Shown here: positions 55,468-63,969 of the stretch, one piece after another
Numbering within the stretch: position 1 is the first letter of the stretch
How the letters are laid out: each line of letters begins with the position of its first letter
Assembly (NCBI RefSeq): GCF_000831385.1
Contig: NZ_AP014548.1
Span: 868,001-932,000, forward strand
Origin: Nonlabens marinus S1-08
GTDB taxonomy: Bacteria; Bacteroidota; Bacteroidia; Flavobacteriales; Flavobacteriaceae
Direction of reading: 5' to 3'
DNA length: 64,000 nucleotides
The notes under the pieces: generated by a model
Told to the model about the DNA's origin: nothing
What the model saw: the letters and a program-made list of their open reading frames with translations, nothing else
The model's database searches: none
Translations under genes and position numbers: made by a program

Positions 55468-55570
55468 GATACGTATTTTGAACCAAAAGTAGGTTTTTTA
55501 CTTCATCACCATCTCTTAATGGCAGCCTAAAAGATTAAAGGGCATTTTCAACAGTATCAAGCAGGTGACG

Positions 55571-55578
55571 TACCTTTG
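55571..55578 (+). promoter_or_regulatory. candidate promoter (-7 element) of the 118-aa protein gene
   Basis: TACCTTTG, a perfect TAnnTTTG match, only 5 bp before the ATG at 55584, so a transcript from here would be nearly leaderless. No TTG at the expected distance. Confidence 0.35.
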
Positions 55579-55583
55579 TAGGT

Positions 55584-55940
55584 ATGGCGAGAGACGAGCA
55601 ACTTAAGATACGATGGGAGCAAACCATCACTTTTTTCCAAGAGCGATTTAGCGATGGGGAAGCAATGGATCTGGATGCCATTCTATTTATGATAGGTGTC
55701 CAAGAGTTGGGACAATTGCACCGTAAATTCCAGAAAGACGAGAAGTATCAGCTCATGCACATTGCCATCTGTAGAGTCTTAGAGCCTTATGGATATTATC
55801 AATTTTCACATTTTGACGAGGATAAATGGCCGCACTACGCAGTGGTTCAAAACCTGCCGCCCCTCAAAGCGGGTGAGCAGTCTTTATTGATGAAAGAGGC
55901 GATTGTCAATTACATGCTAGAGGCAGGAGTTATTGAGTAA
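55584..55940 (+). CDS. conserved hypothetical protein
   Basis: A 118-residue acidic soluble protein, mostly helical, with F-F-Q-E-R-F-S-D-G-E-A-M-D-L-D-A-I-L-F-M-I-G-V-Q-E-L and P-Y-G-Y-Y-Q-F-S-H-F-D-E-D-K-W-P-H-Y. The regular, charged sequence without low-complexity stretches looks like a real housekeeping-type protein; I recall similar flavobacterial proteins of unknown function. No motif points to an activity. Confidence 0.6.
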   Translation: MARDEQLKIRWEQTITFFQERFSDGEAMDLDAILFMIGVQELGQLHRKFQKDEKYQLMHIAICRVLEPYGYYQFSHFDEDKWPHYAVVQNLPPLKAGEQSLLMKEAIVNYMLEAGVIE

Positions 55941-55960
55941 GTATATTTTGGTAATGAGTT

Positions 55961-55976
55961 CGCTTTCGCGAAAGCG
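55961..55976. repeat. 16-bp palindrome copy 17 (intergenic)
   Basis: Exact copy, symmetry to 20 bp (55959-55978), in the 68-bp gap between two convergent genes. Confidence 0.95.
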
Positions 55977-56008
55977 AAAACTCTACAACCCCAGTGCAAG
56001 ATTCTAGA

Positions 56009-57106
56009 TTAATCCGTCTTACTACTGTCCTTTTTGTTTAATCCCAAAGACTTGCTGCGTTTCTCCCAGTTCTTGCGGGCGAGGAGCTGCATGTCCTCTA
56101 CATTGTCACTTTCATCCATAATCTCAAGACCCAGCATGGTTTCAATGACATCTTCCATAGTCACCAGGCCGTGAACACTCCCATAATCATCCAGCACCAG
56201 TGCGATATGCTCCTTAGTGGCAATCATCTGGTCAAAGAGTTGGGTAATAGGCATGTCAAATCGTACCAGCGCTATTTCACGACGTAGATCTTCTAGGGTT
56301 TCAGCAGGCTTATTGTGAATGATGTCAGCGAGAATAGCATCTTTTAGCACGTAACCAGTGATGTCGTCACGATTTTTGCCGAATACAGGAATACGTGAAA
56401 ACCTGAGGTCTTTATCAGCTTCAAAAAAATCTTTAATGAGCATCCCTTGTGGAGCCATAAAAATAACGGACCGCGGTGTCATGATGTCTTTTACCTTGAT
56501 TTTATTGAAGTTCATCAAGCTTTTGATAAACTGTCCCTCTGATGGATGAAAAACGCCTTCCTCTTCTGCAGTCTCTGTAATGGAGATAAATTCCTCACGG
56601 GTCATGGTATTCATATGCGCACTTTTACCAATGGCTCTAGTGGTCAATTGCAACACCCAGAGTATTCCTGTGTATTTTAAAACAGCTACCATCCCAACTA
56701 ATATACTAGTAGAAATTCCAGCCAGATTCTGCCAGTAAGTTGCACCTATCGTTTTAGGGATGATTTCCGAAACTACTAGAATCAAAACGGTCATGATCCC
56801 AGATACCACACCTACTAGTGGAATTCCTAAAACTGCCGCCTGAAAACCTTCAGACACCATACTTTCAGCCTGCACACCTACTAGAATCGCGCCAACGGTG
56901 TGGGCGAGCGTGTTTAGAGTCAGAATAGCAATAAGCGGTTTATCTACATCGTTTTTAAGAACGGTAAGGGCATTAGTATAGGTGGCGCCTTCCTGACTTT
57001 TCATTCTAATAAAATTAGGCGTGATGGAAAGCAGCACGGCTTCCAAAATGGAACACATAAAAGAAAAGAAAATAGATACTACGGCATAGAGGATCAATAA
57101 TCCCAT
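56009..57106 (-). CDS. CNNM/CBS-domain protein (hemolysin C/CorC family)
   Basis: 365 residues. The N-terminal CNNM (DUF21) domain (about 1-180) has three to four membrane segments and S-E-I-I-P-K-T-I-G-A, the family signature. Two CBS domains follow (about 200-330: V-K-D-I-M-T-P-R-S-V, L-V-L-D-D-Y-G-S-V-H-G-L-V-T-M-E-D-V). The usual C-terminal CorC/HlyC domain is absent. Members transport or sense Mg2+ or Na+ in the inner membrane. Confidence 0.87.
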   Translation of the reverse strand: MGLLILYAVVSIFFSFMCSILEAVLLSITPNFIRMKSQEGATYTNALTVLKNDVDKPLIAILTLNTLAHTVGAILVGVQAESMVSEGFQAAVLGIPLVGVVSGIMTVLILVVSEIIPKTIGATYWQNLAGISTSILVGMVAVLKYTGILWVLQLTTRAIGKSAHMNTMTREEFISITETAEEEGVFHPSEGQFIKSLMNFNKIKVKDIMTPRSVIFMAPQGMLIKDFFEADKDLRFSRIPVFGKNRDDITGYVLKDAILADIIHNKPAETLEDLRREIALVRFDMPITQLFDQMIATKEHIALVLDDYGSVHGLVTMEDVIETMLGLEIMDESDNVEDMQLLARKNWEKRSKSLGLNKKDSSKTD

Positions 57107-57222
57107 GGATAGTTGTTTTGCCGTAAAAATAGGAAAAGGGATTTGTGGTTGTAGTTAAGTTTTTGGGAAATAGAATAAAAACAGTTCTTATTCTAGGTCA
57201 ATAACAAACAACTAAGAATCAA

Positions 57223-57384
57223 TTATGATAACACCAATTGCTCTTTTATTTTATCGATGACACGGTCAGCAATTAAATCACTGACTTTATCGCTATCTAC
57301 CAAGACTTTATTCTCTTCACATTCATCTAAAAAGTCAAATGACAAAATAGAGTTGAATTTTTGAGTTTTGAATTTAGTAAACAT
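57223..57384 (-). CDS. small protein next to the Ntn-hydrolase (53 aa)
   Basis: An ATG at 57384 starts 5 nt after the stop of the Ntn-hydrolase gene and opens a 53-codon frame to TAA at 57223. The protein is charged: basic N-terminus (M-F-T-K-F-K-T-Q-K-F), an acidic centre with D-E-C-E-E-N-K, then an amphipathic helix (I-A-D-R-V-I-D-K-I-K-E-Q-L). Spacing suggests co-translation with the Ntn-hydrolase; it could be its substrate, chaperone or inhibitor. No homology evidence. Confidence 0.55.
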   Translation of the reverse strand: MFTKFKTQKFNSILSFDFLDECEENKVLVDSDKVSDLIADRVIDKIKEQLVLS

Positions 57385-57389
57385 AAAAG

Positions 57390-58667
57390 TTATTTAAAAT
57401 AATTATTTAAAAAATGAGGATTCTGTTCTGATTTGAAATAATTTTTCCGTTTGATCCAAATAAAACCATCTCCTTTAGAAATTACTGCTACATCTACTGG
57501 ACCTCCTACAGACTCTTCATCTGAACTGATCCTTCTTTTAAGATAGGTCAAATATATTAAACTTTCGGCCATCTCGGTAAGATCTTCTTTTGATAATACA
57601 GACACTGTGCTTACCGTCGGATCGATATGTTTATTTCTTTTGAACTCTTCTATATGTTGAATAAACTCTTCAAATATAGGATCGATATCCAGACTTTCAA
57701 TTTTATCAGCTAAAGGTTCTGAAATAGGTCTTATAAAATTAATTAATAGTTCATTGTACTGAGTTAAGACTTTACTAAATGCATTTATTAGAGTTGTGTT
57801 AATTTCTGGACTTACGCCGCTAATTAAAGTGTCTATTACATCTCTTTGTGCAAACGGCATTATTGACCCATTATTATCATCATCAATTTCTTCTATGCGC
57901 TCAGTATAGTATCTCAGCCTTTCGTTAAAGACATTAGCAACCTTTGTACTAATAGTTACTGGATAGATTTCATCCTCACCATATCCTGCAAAGACGAGAC
58001 CAGTCCATTGACCATACATTTGTTTAGACAATATATAGCTATAGAAAAAATCATGAAAACTTTTCTTGGTTGAAGAAAAATCTGAATATCGTTCAGAGTA
58101 AACTTTATCGACTAAAGGAGAAATAGTTTTATCATACTCTTCTCTAGTAAAGTCCTTAAAGTCAACTAAAGCCTCAGAATGCTCACAATTGTTTCTTTCT
58201 AAATCCAGAATTTCAATAAACTTTTCAGAAAACAGCTTATTTCGTTTTTCCTGTTCCATGGTTATCAAGTTTTCCTCACTTAGTGAAACCTCTTCCATTG
58301 ACTTGTGCAGGCCATTTTTTATTAAATCATTAAGCGTTGTGTAAATAATATTGTGAATCGCTTTTTCATTAGTGAAATAATCTTTCTTTTTCAAGAATTC
58401 AAAAAAATTCTCACTGTAATCTCTCAGATGAGGAAATTCTTTATCACCAAGCTGATCACGATATAATTTTATGATTATTTCCCATGGGGTCAGCATCAAA
58501 TTAGCATTATTGTAAATAATAATCGACACGGGATGAAACTTAGAAAGGGTAAATATTTTGTTTGCTGTATTGTAAACTTTACTACCATTAGTTCCGCTTA
58601 CAGTAACTGCAGAGTCTGCTGCTATTGCTATAGCGTGTTTATTCATTACTCCGATTACTGCAGTCAT
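57390..58667 (-). CDS. proteasome/HslV-like Ntn-hydrolase protein with long C-terminal extension
   Basis: 425 residues from the ATG at 58667; the frame is open to 58721, but this ATG gives M-T-A-V-I-G-V, so Met removal would expose Thr as the N-terminal nucleophile, as in HslV. Counting from that Thr, Asp17 is in A-A-D-S-A, the exact position of the conserved proteasome Asp, and Lys29 or Lys36 (G-S-K-V, A-N-K-I-F) could be the catalytic Lys33 equivalent. The remaining 350 residues are not HslV-like: helical and acidic in the middle, ending V-A-V-I-S-K-G-D-G-F-I-W-I-K. Function unknown; no ATPase partner nearby. Confidence 0.7.
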   Translation of the reverse strand: MTAVIGVMNKHAIAIAADSAVTVSGTNGSKVYNTANKIFTLSKFHPVSIIIYNNANLMLTPWEIIIKLYRDQLGDKEFPHLRDYSENFFEFLKKKDYFTNEKAIHNIIYTTLNDLIKNGLHKSMEEVSLSEENLITMEQEKRNKLFSEKFIEILDLERNNCEHSEALVDFKDFTREEYDKTISPLVDKVYSERYSDFSSTKKSFHDFFYSYILSKQMYGQWTGLVFAGYGEDEIYPVTISTKVANVFNERLRYYTERIEEIDDDNNGSIMPFAQRDVIDTLISGVSPEINTTLINAFSKVLTQYNELLINFIRPISEPLADKIESLDIDPIFEEFIQHIEEFKRNKHIDPTVSTVSVLSKEDLTEMAESLIYLTYLKRRISSDEESVGGPVDVAVISKGDGFIWIKRKNYFKSEQNPHFLNNYFK

Positions 58668-59145
58668 ATTTTTTTTATTCAAGCAATTTACCACATCCCT
58701 AGCAAAATAACTAGCAATCAAATTAGCACCAGCGCGGTTGATGGCGGTAATCTATTCCGTCATCACCGCATCATGATCCAGCCAGCCTTGTATAGCCCTA
58801 AAAAGCATTGAAAAAAGATTAGGAATCTATATGTTTTTAAAGGTTGAATCAGTCTGCCCTTTTACAAGCCTAGCCCTAGTGAAGTTGCCACGGCTTAGAG
58901 TTTTGTGACTAGAAATGTTATCAGGCTTTTCTAGTGTTTTACAGGGTTGATTTTTATCGTACATTGTGTTCAAATCGTGTATGTTTGGATCATATGCTTA
59001 AGCATCGTCAAGATTCTGAAAACAGTAATATGCGGGATTTTTACCATGCTATAATAACTAAGTTTCAATAGCACAGCGTGTTGAAAATCACCTGATCCAG
59101 AGCTCAAAACTGTGTACCAACAAACCCACTTAAACTTCAAAGTTC
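58668..59145. other. 478-bp non-coding region with a possible gene remnant
   Basis: No supportable gene. On the minus strand, 58752-58808 reads as an 18-codon stub (I-Q-G-W-L-D-H-D-A-V-M-T-E then TAG) with an in-frame stop just before it; it looks like a C-terminal tail of a lost gene at the islet edge, which I cannot identify. The rest is AT-rich and must contain the divergent promoters. Confidence 0.35.
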
Positions 59146-60249
59146 ATGAAGATTCCAGGTTATATCAAATTTGTATTCTTATCACTCGCTGTTATCATAT
59201 TCTTTTTCTTTTTATATGTAGCCAGCTTTATATTGATACCAATGGCTTTGGGATTGTTATTGGCAATTCTGTTATTACCAATAAATCGTTTTTTTGAGAA
59301 AATCCGCCTATCGCGCTTTTGGGCGGTACTGCTCACCATCATTATCGCTTTTATAGTATTGAGTGCGGTCATTGTGGGTTTGTCGATTCCTGTCAGTCGT
59401 CTTATAGATGATATTCCACAAATAGGAGAGAAATTGCTGGGTGTCGTTGGCCAGTTTCAGGAATTTTTTAAGGACAATCTTGATATGGAGCCCCAATTCC
59501 AATCCGATTATATAAAAGACCATCTGAGCAATATTTTACAACGAGGATCTGCTTTCTTTTCTGGTACATTGACGGCTACTGCAAACGCGTTTTCATTCGG
59601 AGTCATTCTTTTATTATCTGTGTTTTTTATTTTGTACTACCGCAGTTTCTTTAGGGAGTTTTTGGAGCGCATCTTTCCAGATCATCTACAGGAAACACTA
59701 TCGCGGCTTATTGCTAATACTAAAAGACTGGTAAGTGATTACATCAACGGCTTGCTGCTTATGATGCTTACCGTGGGAACTCTAAACACACTCGGGCTAT
59801 GGATACTTGGAATAGAATATCCTATTTTGTGGGGTGGTCTTTCCGGCTTGCTGGCTGTGATTCCTTACATAGGAATATCCATAGGTGGGTTATTGCCTTT
59901 TCTTTTTGCACTGGTGACAACAGATAGCCTGCTTTATCCACTAGGTGTTGTAGCGATTTTTGGATTTGTTCAGTTCCTGGAAGGCAATTTTATAACACCT
60001 AATATCATGAGTAATAAGGTGAGTCTCAATCCCTATGCAGTAATTATTGCCATATTCATTGGAGGAAAGATCTGGGGCATCGCTGGAATCATACTCTTTA
60101 TACCCTATCTGGCCGTGTTAAAGAATATTCTTGATGAGTTTGAACAAACCAAAGCGGTAGGTTTTTTGTTGGGAAATCCAGATAGGGAACAGGAAAATCC
60201 GGGAACCTGGGAGAAATTGAAAGAAAAGTTAGGTTTAAACAAGGACTGA
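59146..60249 (+). CDS. AI-2E family transporter (PerM/TqsA-like)
   Basis: 367 residues with the family's pattern: two to three N-terminal membrane segments, a soluble loop with a helical amphipathic region (about 85-130), then five more membrane segments with G-L-L-A-V-I-P-Y-I-G, and N-F-I-T-P-N-I-M, L-N-P-Y-A-V-I near residue 290. The family includes the AI-2 exporter TqsA and Na+/H+ antiporters, so the substrate is uncertain. It ends with a charged cytoplasmic tail. Single gene. Confidence 0.85.
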   Translation: MKIPGYIKFVFLSLAVIIFFFFLYVASFILIPMALGLLLAILLLPINRFFEKIRLSRFWAVLLTIIIAFIVLSAVIVGLSIPVSRLIDDIPQIGEKLLGVVGQFQEFFKDNLDMEPQFQSDYIKDHLSNILQRGSAFFSGTLTATANAFSFGVILLLSVFFILYYRSFFREFLERIFPDHLQETLSRLIANTKRLVSDYINGLLLMMLTVGTLNTLGLWILGIEYPILWGGLSGLLAVIPYIGISIGGLLPFLFALVTTDSLLYPLGVVAIFGFVQFLEGNFITPNIMSNKVSLNPYAVIIAIFIGGKIWGIAGIILFIPYLAVLKNILDEFEQTKAVGFLLGNPDREQENPGTWEKLKEKLGLNKD

Positions 60250-60833
60250 ACCCCAAATATGGAATACAGGATCACATTCTGACACCTGAAATCTTGCGTC
60301 TCCATATATCCCATTGACTAAACGGAGTACCCTTCAAAAATTCGAACTTACTTCGAGTAATTCCGCTTTCAGGGTTAAGGCGAACTGTGTTGTCCTAAAA
60401 TAGGTTGACAGTTTTTAAATAGCAAAGAATCTTGAAACCCAGCAATTAAATTTCAAAATATAGTTGATGATTAGGTATATCTCGCTTTCGCGCCTGCCTG
60501 TCGGCAGACAGGAAAGCGACACCATCCTCTTTAAAAAAAAATATTCAGGAGAGTGAAAAGGTGATCTAATTAAAGTCAATATGATTTCCAGATTTGAGAT
60601 CTAAATCAGAACACCTTCATCACACTTCTCAGGTTTAAGAAACAAGCTCCATGTTTGTTTTATGACTTCCTTATGTTTCTGCTCTTAAAAAATTAAATTT
60701 TTCCCTTTTTTAAAGAAAACAGCTACAAATCATTTGTCGTATAATAGGCGATTGTTTATTTTAATAACAGATATAATACATATTTACTTAATTTATTAGT
60801 TATTACACAATCTGTTAACTAAAACTACTTACA
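60250..60833. other. 584-bp intergenic region
   Basis: AT-rich and without a supportable gene. It contains the interrupted palindrome (60483-60518) and, at about 60361-60385, a fragment CCGCTTTC...GGCGAAC that may be a decayed palindrome copy. The last 100 bp before pcm are extremely AT-rich, with no TAnnTTTG element, unlike the promoters elsewhere. Confidence 0.5.
60483..60518. repeat. palindrome copy 18, split by a 20-bp second palindrome
   Basis: CGCTTTCGCG (60483-60492) and AAAGCG (60513-60518) rejoin to the exact 16-bp core. Between them is CCTGCCTGTCGGCAGACAGG (60493-60512), itself an imperfect palindrome; the boundary is ambiguous by 1 bp. No target duplication is visible. Confidence 0.9.
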
Positions 60834-61463
60834 ATGAGCACAAAAAAGCAAATGATCGAGAAACATCTTAAAGGAAGGGATATTCATGATACCAAAGTTC
60901 TTAAAGCTATGGAAGAAGTGGAAAGAAAACATTTTGTTCCGGCAGAGTTGGAGGACATGGCTTACGAGGACAATCCGCTGCCTATTGGGAAATCACAAAC
61001 TATCAGCCAGCCTTATATAGTTGCCTATATGGCGCAGGAGCTGCAACTTAACGAAGATGATAAAGTATTGGAAGTAGGTACAGGTTGTGGGTATAATGCA
61101 GCGGTATTATCCAGGCTGGTAAAAAAAGTGTATTCTGTAGAAATTATTGAGTGGCTGGCCCAACTGGCCAAAGAGAATCTTGCCAAAACAGATTATGACA
61201 ATATTGAAACTCGTTACGGCGACGGTTACGATGGATGGCCGGAAGAAGGTCCATTTGATGCTATAGAACTTACCGCAGCGCCTCCTAAAATCCCTGAAAC
61301 TTTAAAAAAACAATTGAAGATAGGCGGGAAACTTCTCGCTCCCATAGGTACGCGCACCCAGAAACTAGTCCTGATAGAACGAAACTCTGAAGACGAATTT
61401 ACTGAAGAAACTCTGCTCATGGTACGTTTTGTCCCCATGACCGGTCAAATTCAAAATAACTAG
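60834..61463 (+). CDS. pcm: protein-L-isoaspartate O-methyltransferase
   Basis: 209 residues, usual length. It shows P-I-G-K-S-Q-T-I-S-Q-P-Y near residue 50 (substrate-binding segment), V-L-E-V-G-T-G-C-G-Y-N-A-A (SAM motif I) near residue 79, V-Y-S-V-E-I-I, and the C-terminal A-P-P-K-I-P-E-T-L-K-K-Q-L-K-I-G-G-K-L-L-A-P-I-G. It methylates isoaspartyl residues in aged proteins so that they revert to aspartate. It is first in an operon: the next gene starts 2 nt after its stop. Confidence 0.92.
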   Translation: MSTKKQMIEKHLKGRDIHDTKVLKAMEEVERKHFVPAELEDMAYEDNPLPIGKSQTISQPYIVAYMAQELQLNEDDKVLEVGTGCGYNAAVLSRLVKKVYSVEIIEWLAQLAKENLAKTDYDNIETRYGDGYDGWPEEGPFDAIELTAAPPKIPETLKKQLKIGGKLLAPIGTRTQKLVLIERNSEDEFTEETLLMVRFVPMTGQIQNN

Positions 61464-61465
61464 AA

Positions 61466-62611
61466 ATGGCTGATTATCAAACGACAAAACAGAACGAACA
61501 AGCTAAAGATCTGATGCACAGCTTTGCTGAGCGCACAGGTCTTGAAAAAGAAGATGGTCAGGGCAACCGTAGGTATCTCTGGACAGATTCTTTTGCAGTA
61601 CTTAATTTTTTAGCCTTAAAGAAACTTCAAAATGACAAGGTTTTTGAAGATTATGCTATAAAGGCCATTGACAAAGTTCATAATCACCTGGGCAAATTTG
61701 CTCCATATGATACAAGAAAAGGCTGGATAAGCGGTCTACCTGATGAAACGGCTCAGCAGCATCCTACCGTAAAAGGTCTGCGGATAGGGAAAAAATTGCC
61801 GGAGCGTAAAGAAGATGATCCTATTGATCAGCGCTTGGAATGGGAAAGAGACGGACAGTATTTTCATTATCACACCCGTTGGATTATTGCCTTACTCAAA
61901 TCAGGCAGGTATTTTGACAAAGAAAAATTCATAGACCAAGCGACAGAATTAAGCCTGGCGGGATCCAGATTTATCAAAGAAGACCAGGGAAGCTTGAACA
62001 TGTACTGGAAGATGAGCGTGGACATGTCGCGACCGCTCATACCGCGTATGGGTGCTCATGACCCGCTGGAAGGTTTGCTATGCGCTTTGCAGGCCAGAGA
62101 GCTTTCGTTTTCCTATGATGCAGAATTTGACGGTTACATCAATAAATTAAAGAGACTCTGTGCCAGCTCAGATTGGGGCACAGATGACGCGCTGGGAATA
62201 GGAGGACTGCTTTTAAATGTGGTAAGAGCGGCAGAACTACAGGAAAAAATAGAGTTGCCAGACTCCATAAAACCTGAACGGTTATTAAGGGACGCGCAAC
62301 AAGGATTGGCAGCATTTCGCCGGCTTTATAAAGCTAATGAATCTGCAAATTACCGATTGGCGTTTCGGGAGTGCGGGCTTTCATTAGGACTGCGATGTTT
62401 AGAAGGTAATCTGGAATTCCTGAAAGATCATAATTTAAAACCAAGCATACCTGACAAATCCTACGTACTTGCTGAAGAAATTGAAAGTTTCTGGCTGCGG
62501 GAAGAAAACAAGAAAGCAGCCACTTATACAGACCATCTGGACATCAATGAGGTAAGTATAGCCGCAAGTCTGCTTGCCATAGATCAACCTAAGATTTACA
62601 CCAGACTTTGA
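61466..62611 (+). CDS. hypothetical helical protein (possible alpha/alpha-toroid)
   Basis: A 381-residue soluble protein, almost all helical, with regularly spaced helix pairs and aromatic/acidic motifs (R-Y-L-W-T-D-S-F-A-V-L-N-F, H-Y-H-T-R-W-I-I-A-L, M-Y-W-K-M-S-V-D-M-S-R, R-M-G-A-H-D-P-L-E-G). This spacing resembles alpha/alpha-toroid (six-hairpin glycosidase-like) folds, but that is inference. No signal peptide. It is translated between pcm and the erythromycin-esterase-family gene, so a stress or repair role is plausible. Not recognised. Confidence 0.65.
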   Translation: MADYQTTKQNEQAKDLMHSFAERTGLEKEDGQGNRRYLWTDSFAVLNFLALKKLQNDKVFEDYAIKAIDKVHNHLGKFAPYDTRKGWISGLPDETAQQHPTVKGLRIGKKLPERKEDDPIDQRLEWERDGQYFHYHTRWIIALLKSGRYFDKEKFIDQATELSLAGSRFIKEDQGSLNMYWKMSVDMSRPLIPRMGAHDPLEGLLCALQARELSFSYDAEFDGYINKLKRLCASSDWGTDDALGIGGLLLNVVRAAELQEKIELPDSIKPERLLRDAQQGLAAFRRLYKANESANYRLAFRECGLSLGLRCLEGNLEFLKDHNLKPSIPDKSYVLAEEIESFWLREENKKAATYTDHLDINEVSIAASLLAIDQPKIYTRL

Positions 62612-62634
62612 ATGAATCACTTAAAAAAAGAACT

Positions 62635-63933
62635 ATGAAAGATTCCATCATAAAAGCAATTAAGGAAAACAGAAAAGATTTTACAGATAAAGAGGATCTA
62701 CAACCCTTTATAGACTCTATAAAAGATAAAAAAGTAGTCATGATGGGAGAAGCTTCTCACGGTACGCATGAATATTACAACTGGCGCGCAAAAATATCCA
62801 AAACACTAATGGAAGAACATGGATTCGATTTTGTCGCAGTTGAGGGCGACTGGCCTTCCTGTTATGAGCTCAACCGTCATGTAAAAAACTACCTAGACGA
62901 AGAAAAAGACACCAAAACAGCGCTCAAAGAATTCAAGAGATGGCCTACCTGGATGTGGGCCAATTGGGAAGTACATGAATGGGCGCAGTGGCTCAAAGAA
63001 TTCAATAGCGAATTAGCGTCTAAAGAACAAAAAGGATTTTACGGTCTGGATGTCTATAGTTTATGGGAGTCCCTGGATGCAATTATGGGTTATTTAAAAA
63101 AGGAAGATCCCGCCGCCCTTGAAACTGCCAAGACTGCCATGCGCTGTTTTGAGCCTCACCGCGGTGGTGATGGGCAGCAGTACGCCTTGTCCACCAGGCT
63201 GGTTCCAGAGGGTTGCCGTGAAGAAGTAAACGATCTATTGAAGGAAATACGCAGTAAAGTTCCCACTTACAATTCTGATCCAGAACACGCCTTCAGTACC
63301 AAGCAAAATGCTATAGTGGCAAAGAATGCTGAAGAATACTACCGTGTCATGGCCTCTGGTAACGAGTCCACTTGGAATTTACGGGACCGCCACATGATGA
63401 ACACTTTAAATCGGCTGCTGGAATTTCATGGCAAAGATGCAAAGGGAATCGTCTGGGCGCACAATACTCACATAGGTGATGCCTCATTTACTGATATGGG
63501 TGACCAGGGCCTTTTCAATATAGGTGAATTAGCCCGTGATGAATATGAAAAGGAACATGTTTCCCTGATAGGTTTTGGCAGTTATAAGGGCAGTGTCCTT
63601 GCAGGAAAGTCGTGGGGGTCACCGGTTGAAACAATGAATCTACCTGAGGGTCGCGAGAACAGCTGGGAGGATTTATGCCACCAGGCGGGAAAACAGTTCC
63701 ACATAAATATGGAAGATCTTAAATCTAGCATAGAGATCGATACAAGAATCGCCCACAGGGCAGTTGGGGTAGTTTACAACCCACAGCATGAGCGTTTTGG
63801 AAATTATGTACCTACCACCATTCAGGATAGATATGACCATTTTCTCTTCTTTGATGAGACCCAGGCATTGAATCATATCGATATGGAGGCGGCAGATGCC
63901 CAAATTCCTGAAACCTATCCCTTTGGACTGTAG
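62635..63933 (+). CDS. erythromycin esterase family protein
   Basis: 432 residues from the ATG at 62635 (M-K-D-S-I-I-K); a TTG at 62608 overlapping the previous stop is an alternative start. The family motifs are M-G-E-A-S-H-G-T-H-E-Y-Y near residue 40 (catalytic His), V-A-V-E-G-D-W-P near residue 75, F-Y-G-L-D-V-Y, and W-A-H-N-T-H-I-G-D near residue 280. Ere enzymes hydrolyse macrolide lactones, but most family members, including those beside pcm, have other, unknown substrates, so resistance should not be assumed. Confidence 0.85.
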   Translation: MKDSIIKAIKENRKDFTDKEDLQPFIDSIKDKKVVMMGEASHGTHEYYNWRAKISKTLMEEHGFDFVAVEGDWPSCYELNRHVKNYLDEEKDTKTALKEFKRWPTWMWANWEVHEWAQWLKEFNSELASKEQKGFYGLDVYSLWESLDAIMGYLKKEDPAALETAKTAMRCFEPHRGGDGQQYALSTRLVPEGCREEVNDLLKEIRSKVPTYNSDPEHAFSTKQNAIVAKNAEEYYRVMASGNESTWNLRDRHMMNTLNRLLEFHGKDAKGIVWAHNTHIGDASFTDMGDQGLFNIGELARDEYEKEHVSLIGFGSYKGSVLAGKSWGSPVETMNLPEGRENSWEDLCHQAGKQFHINMEDLKSSIEIDTRIAHRAVGVVYNPQHERFGNYVPTTIQDRYDHFLFFDETQALNHIDMEAADAQIPETYPFGL

Positions 63934-63969
63934 TTTCCTATATTTTTGAAAAAAAATTAGGGGTTTTTT

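Noticed and set aside
58950..58990. tRNA T-arm-like sequence (GTGTTCAAATCGTG)
   Set aside because: The flanking five bases do not pair, and no acceptor stem, anticodon arm or CCA-proximal partner is present.
62635..63933. Calling the Ere homologue a macrolide-resistance gene
   Set aside because: The family is broad and the operon context (pcm) suggests another role; sequence alone does not support resistance.
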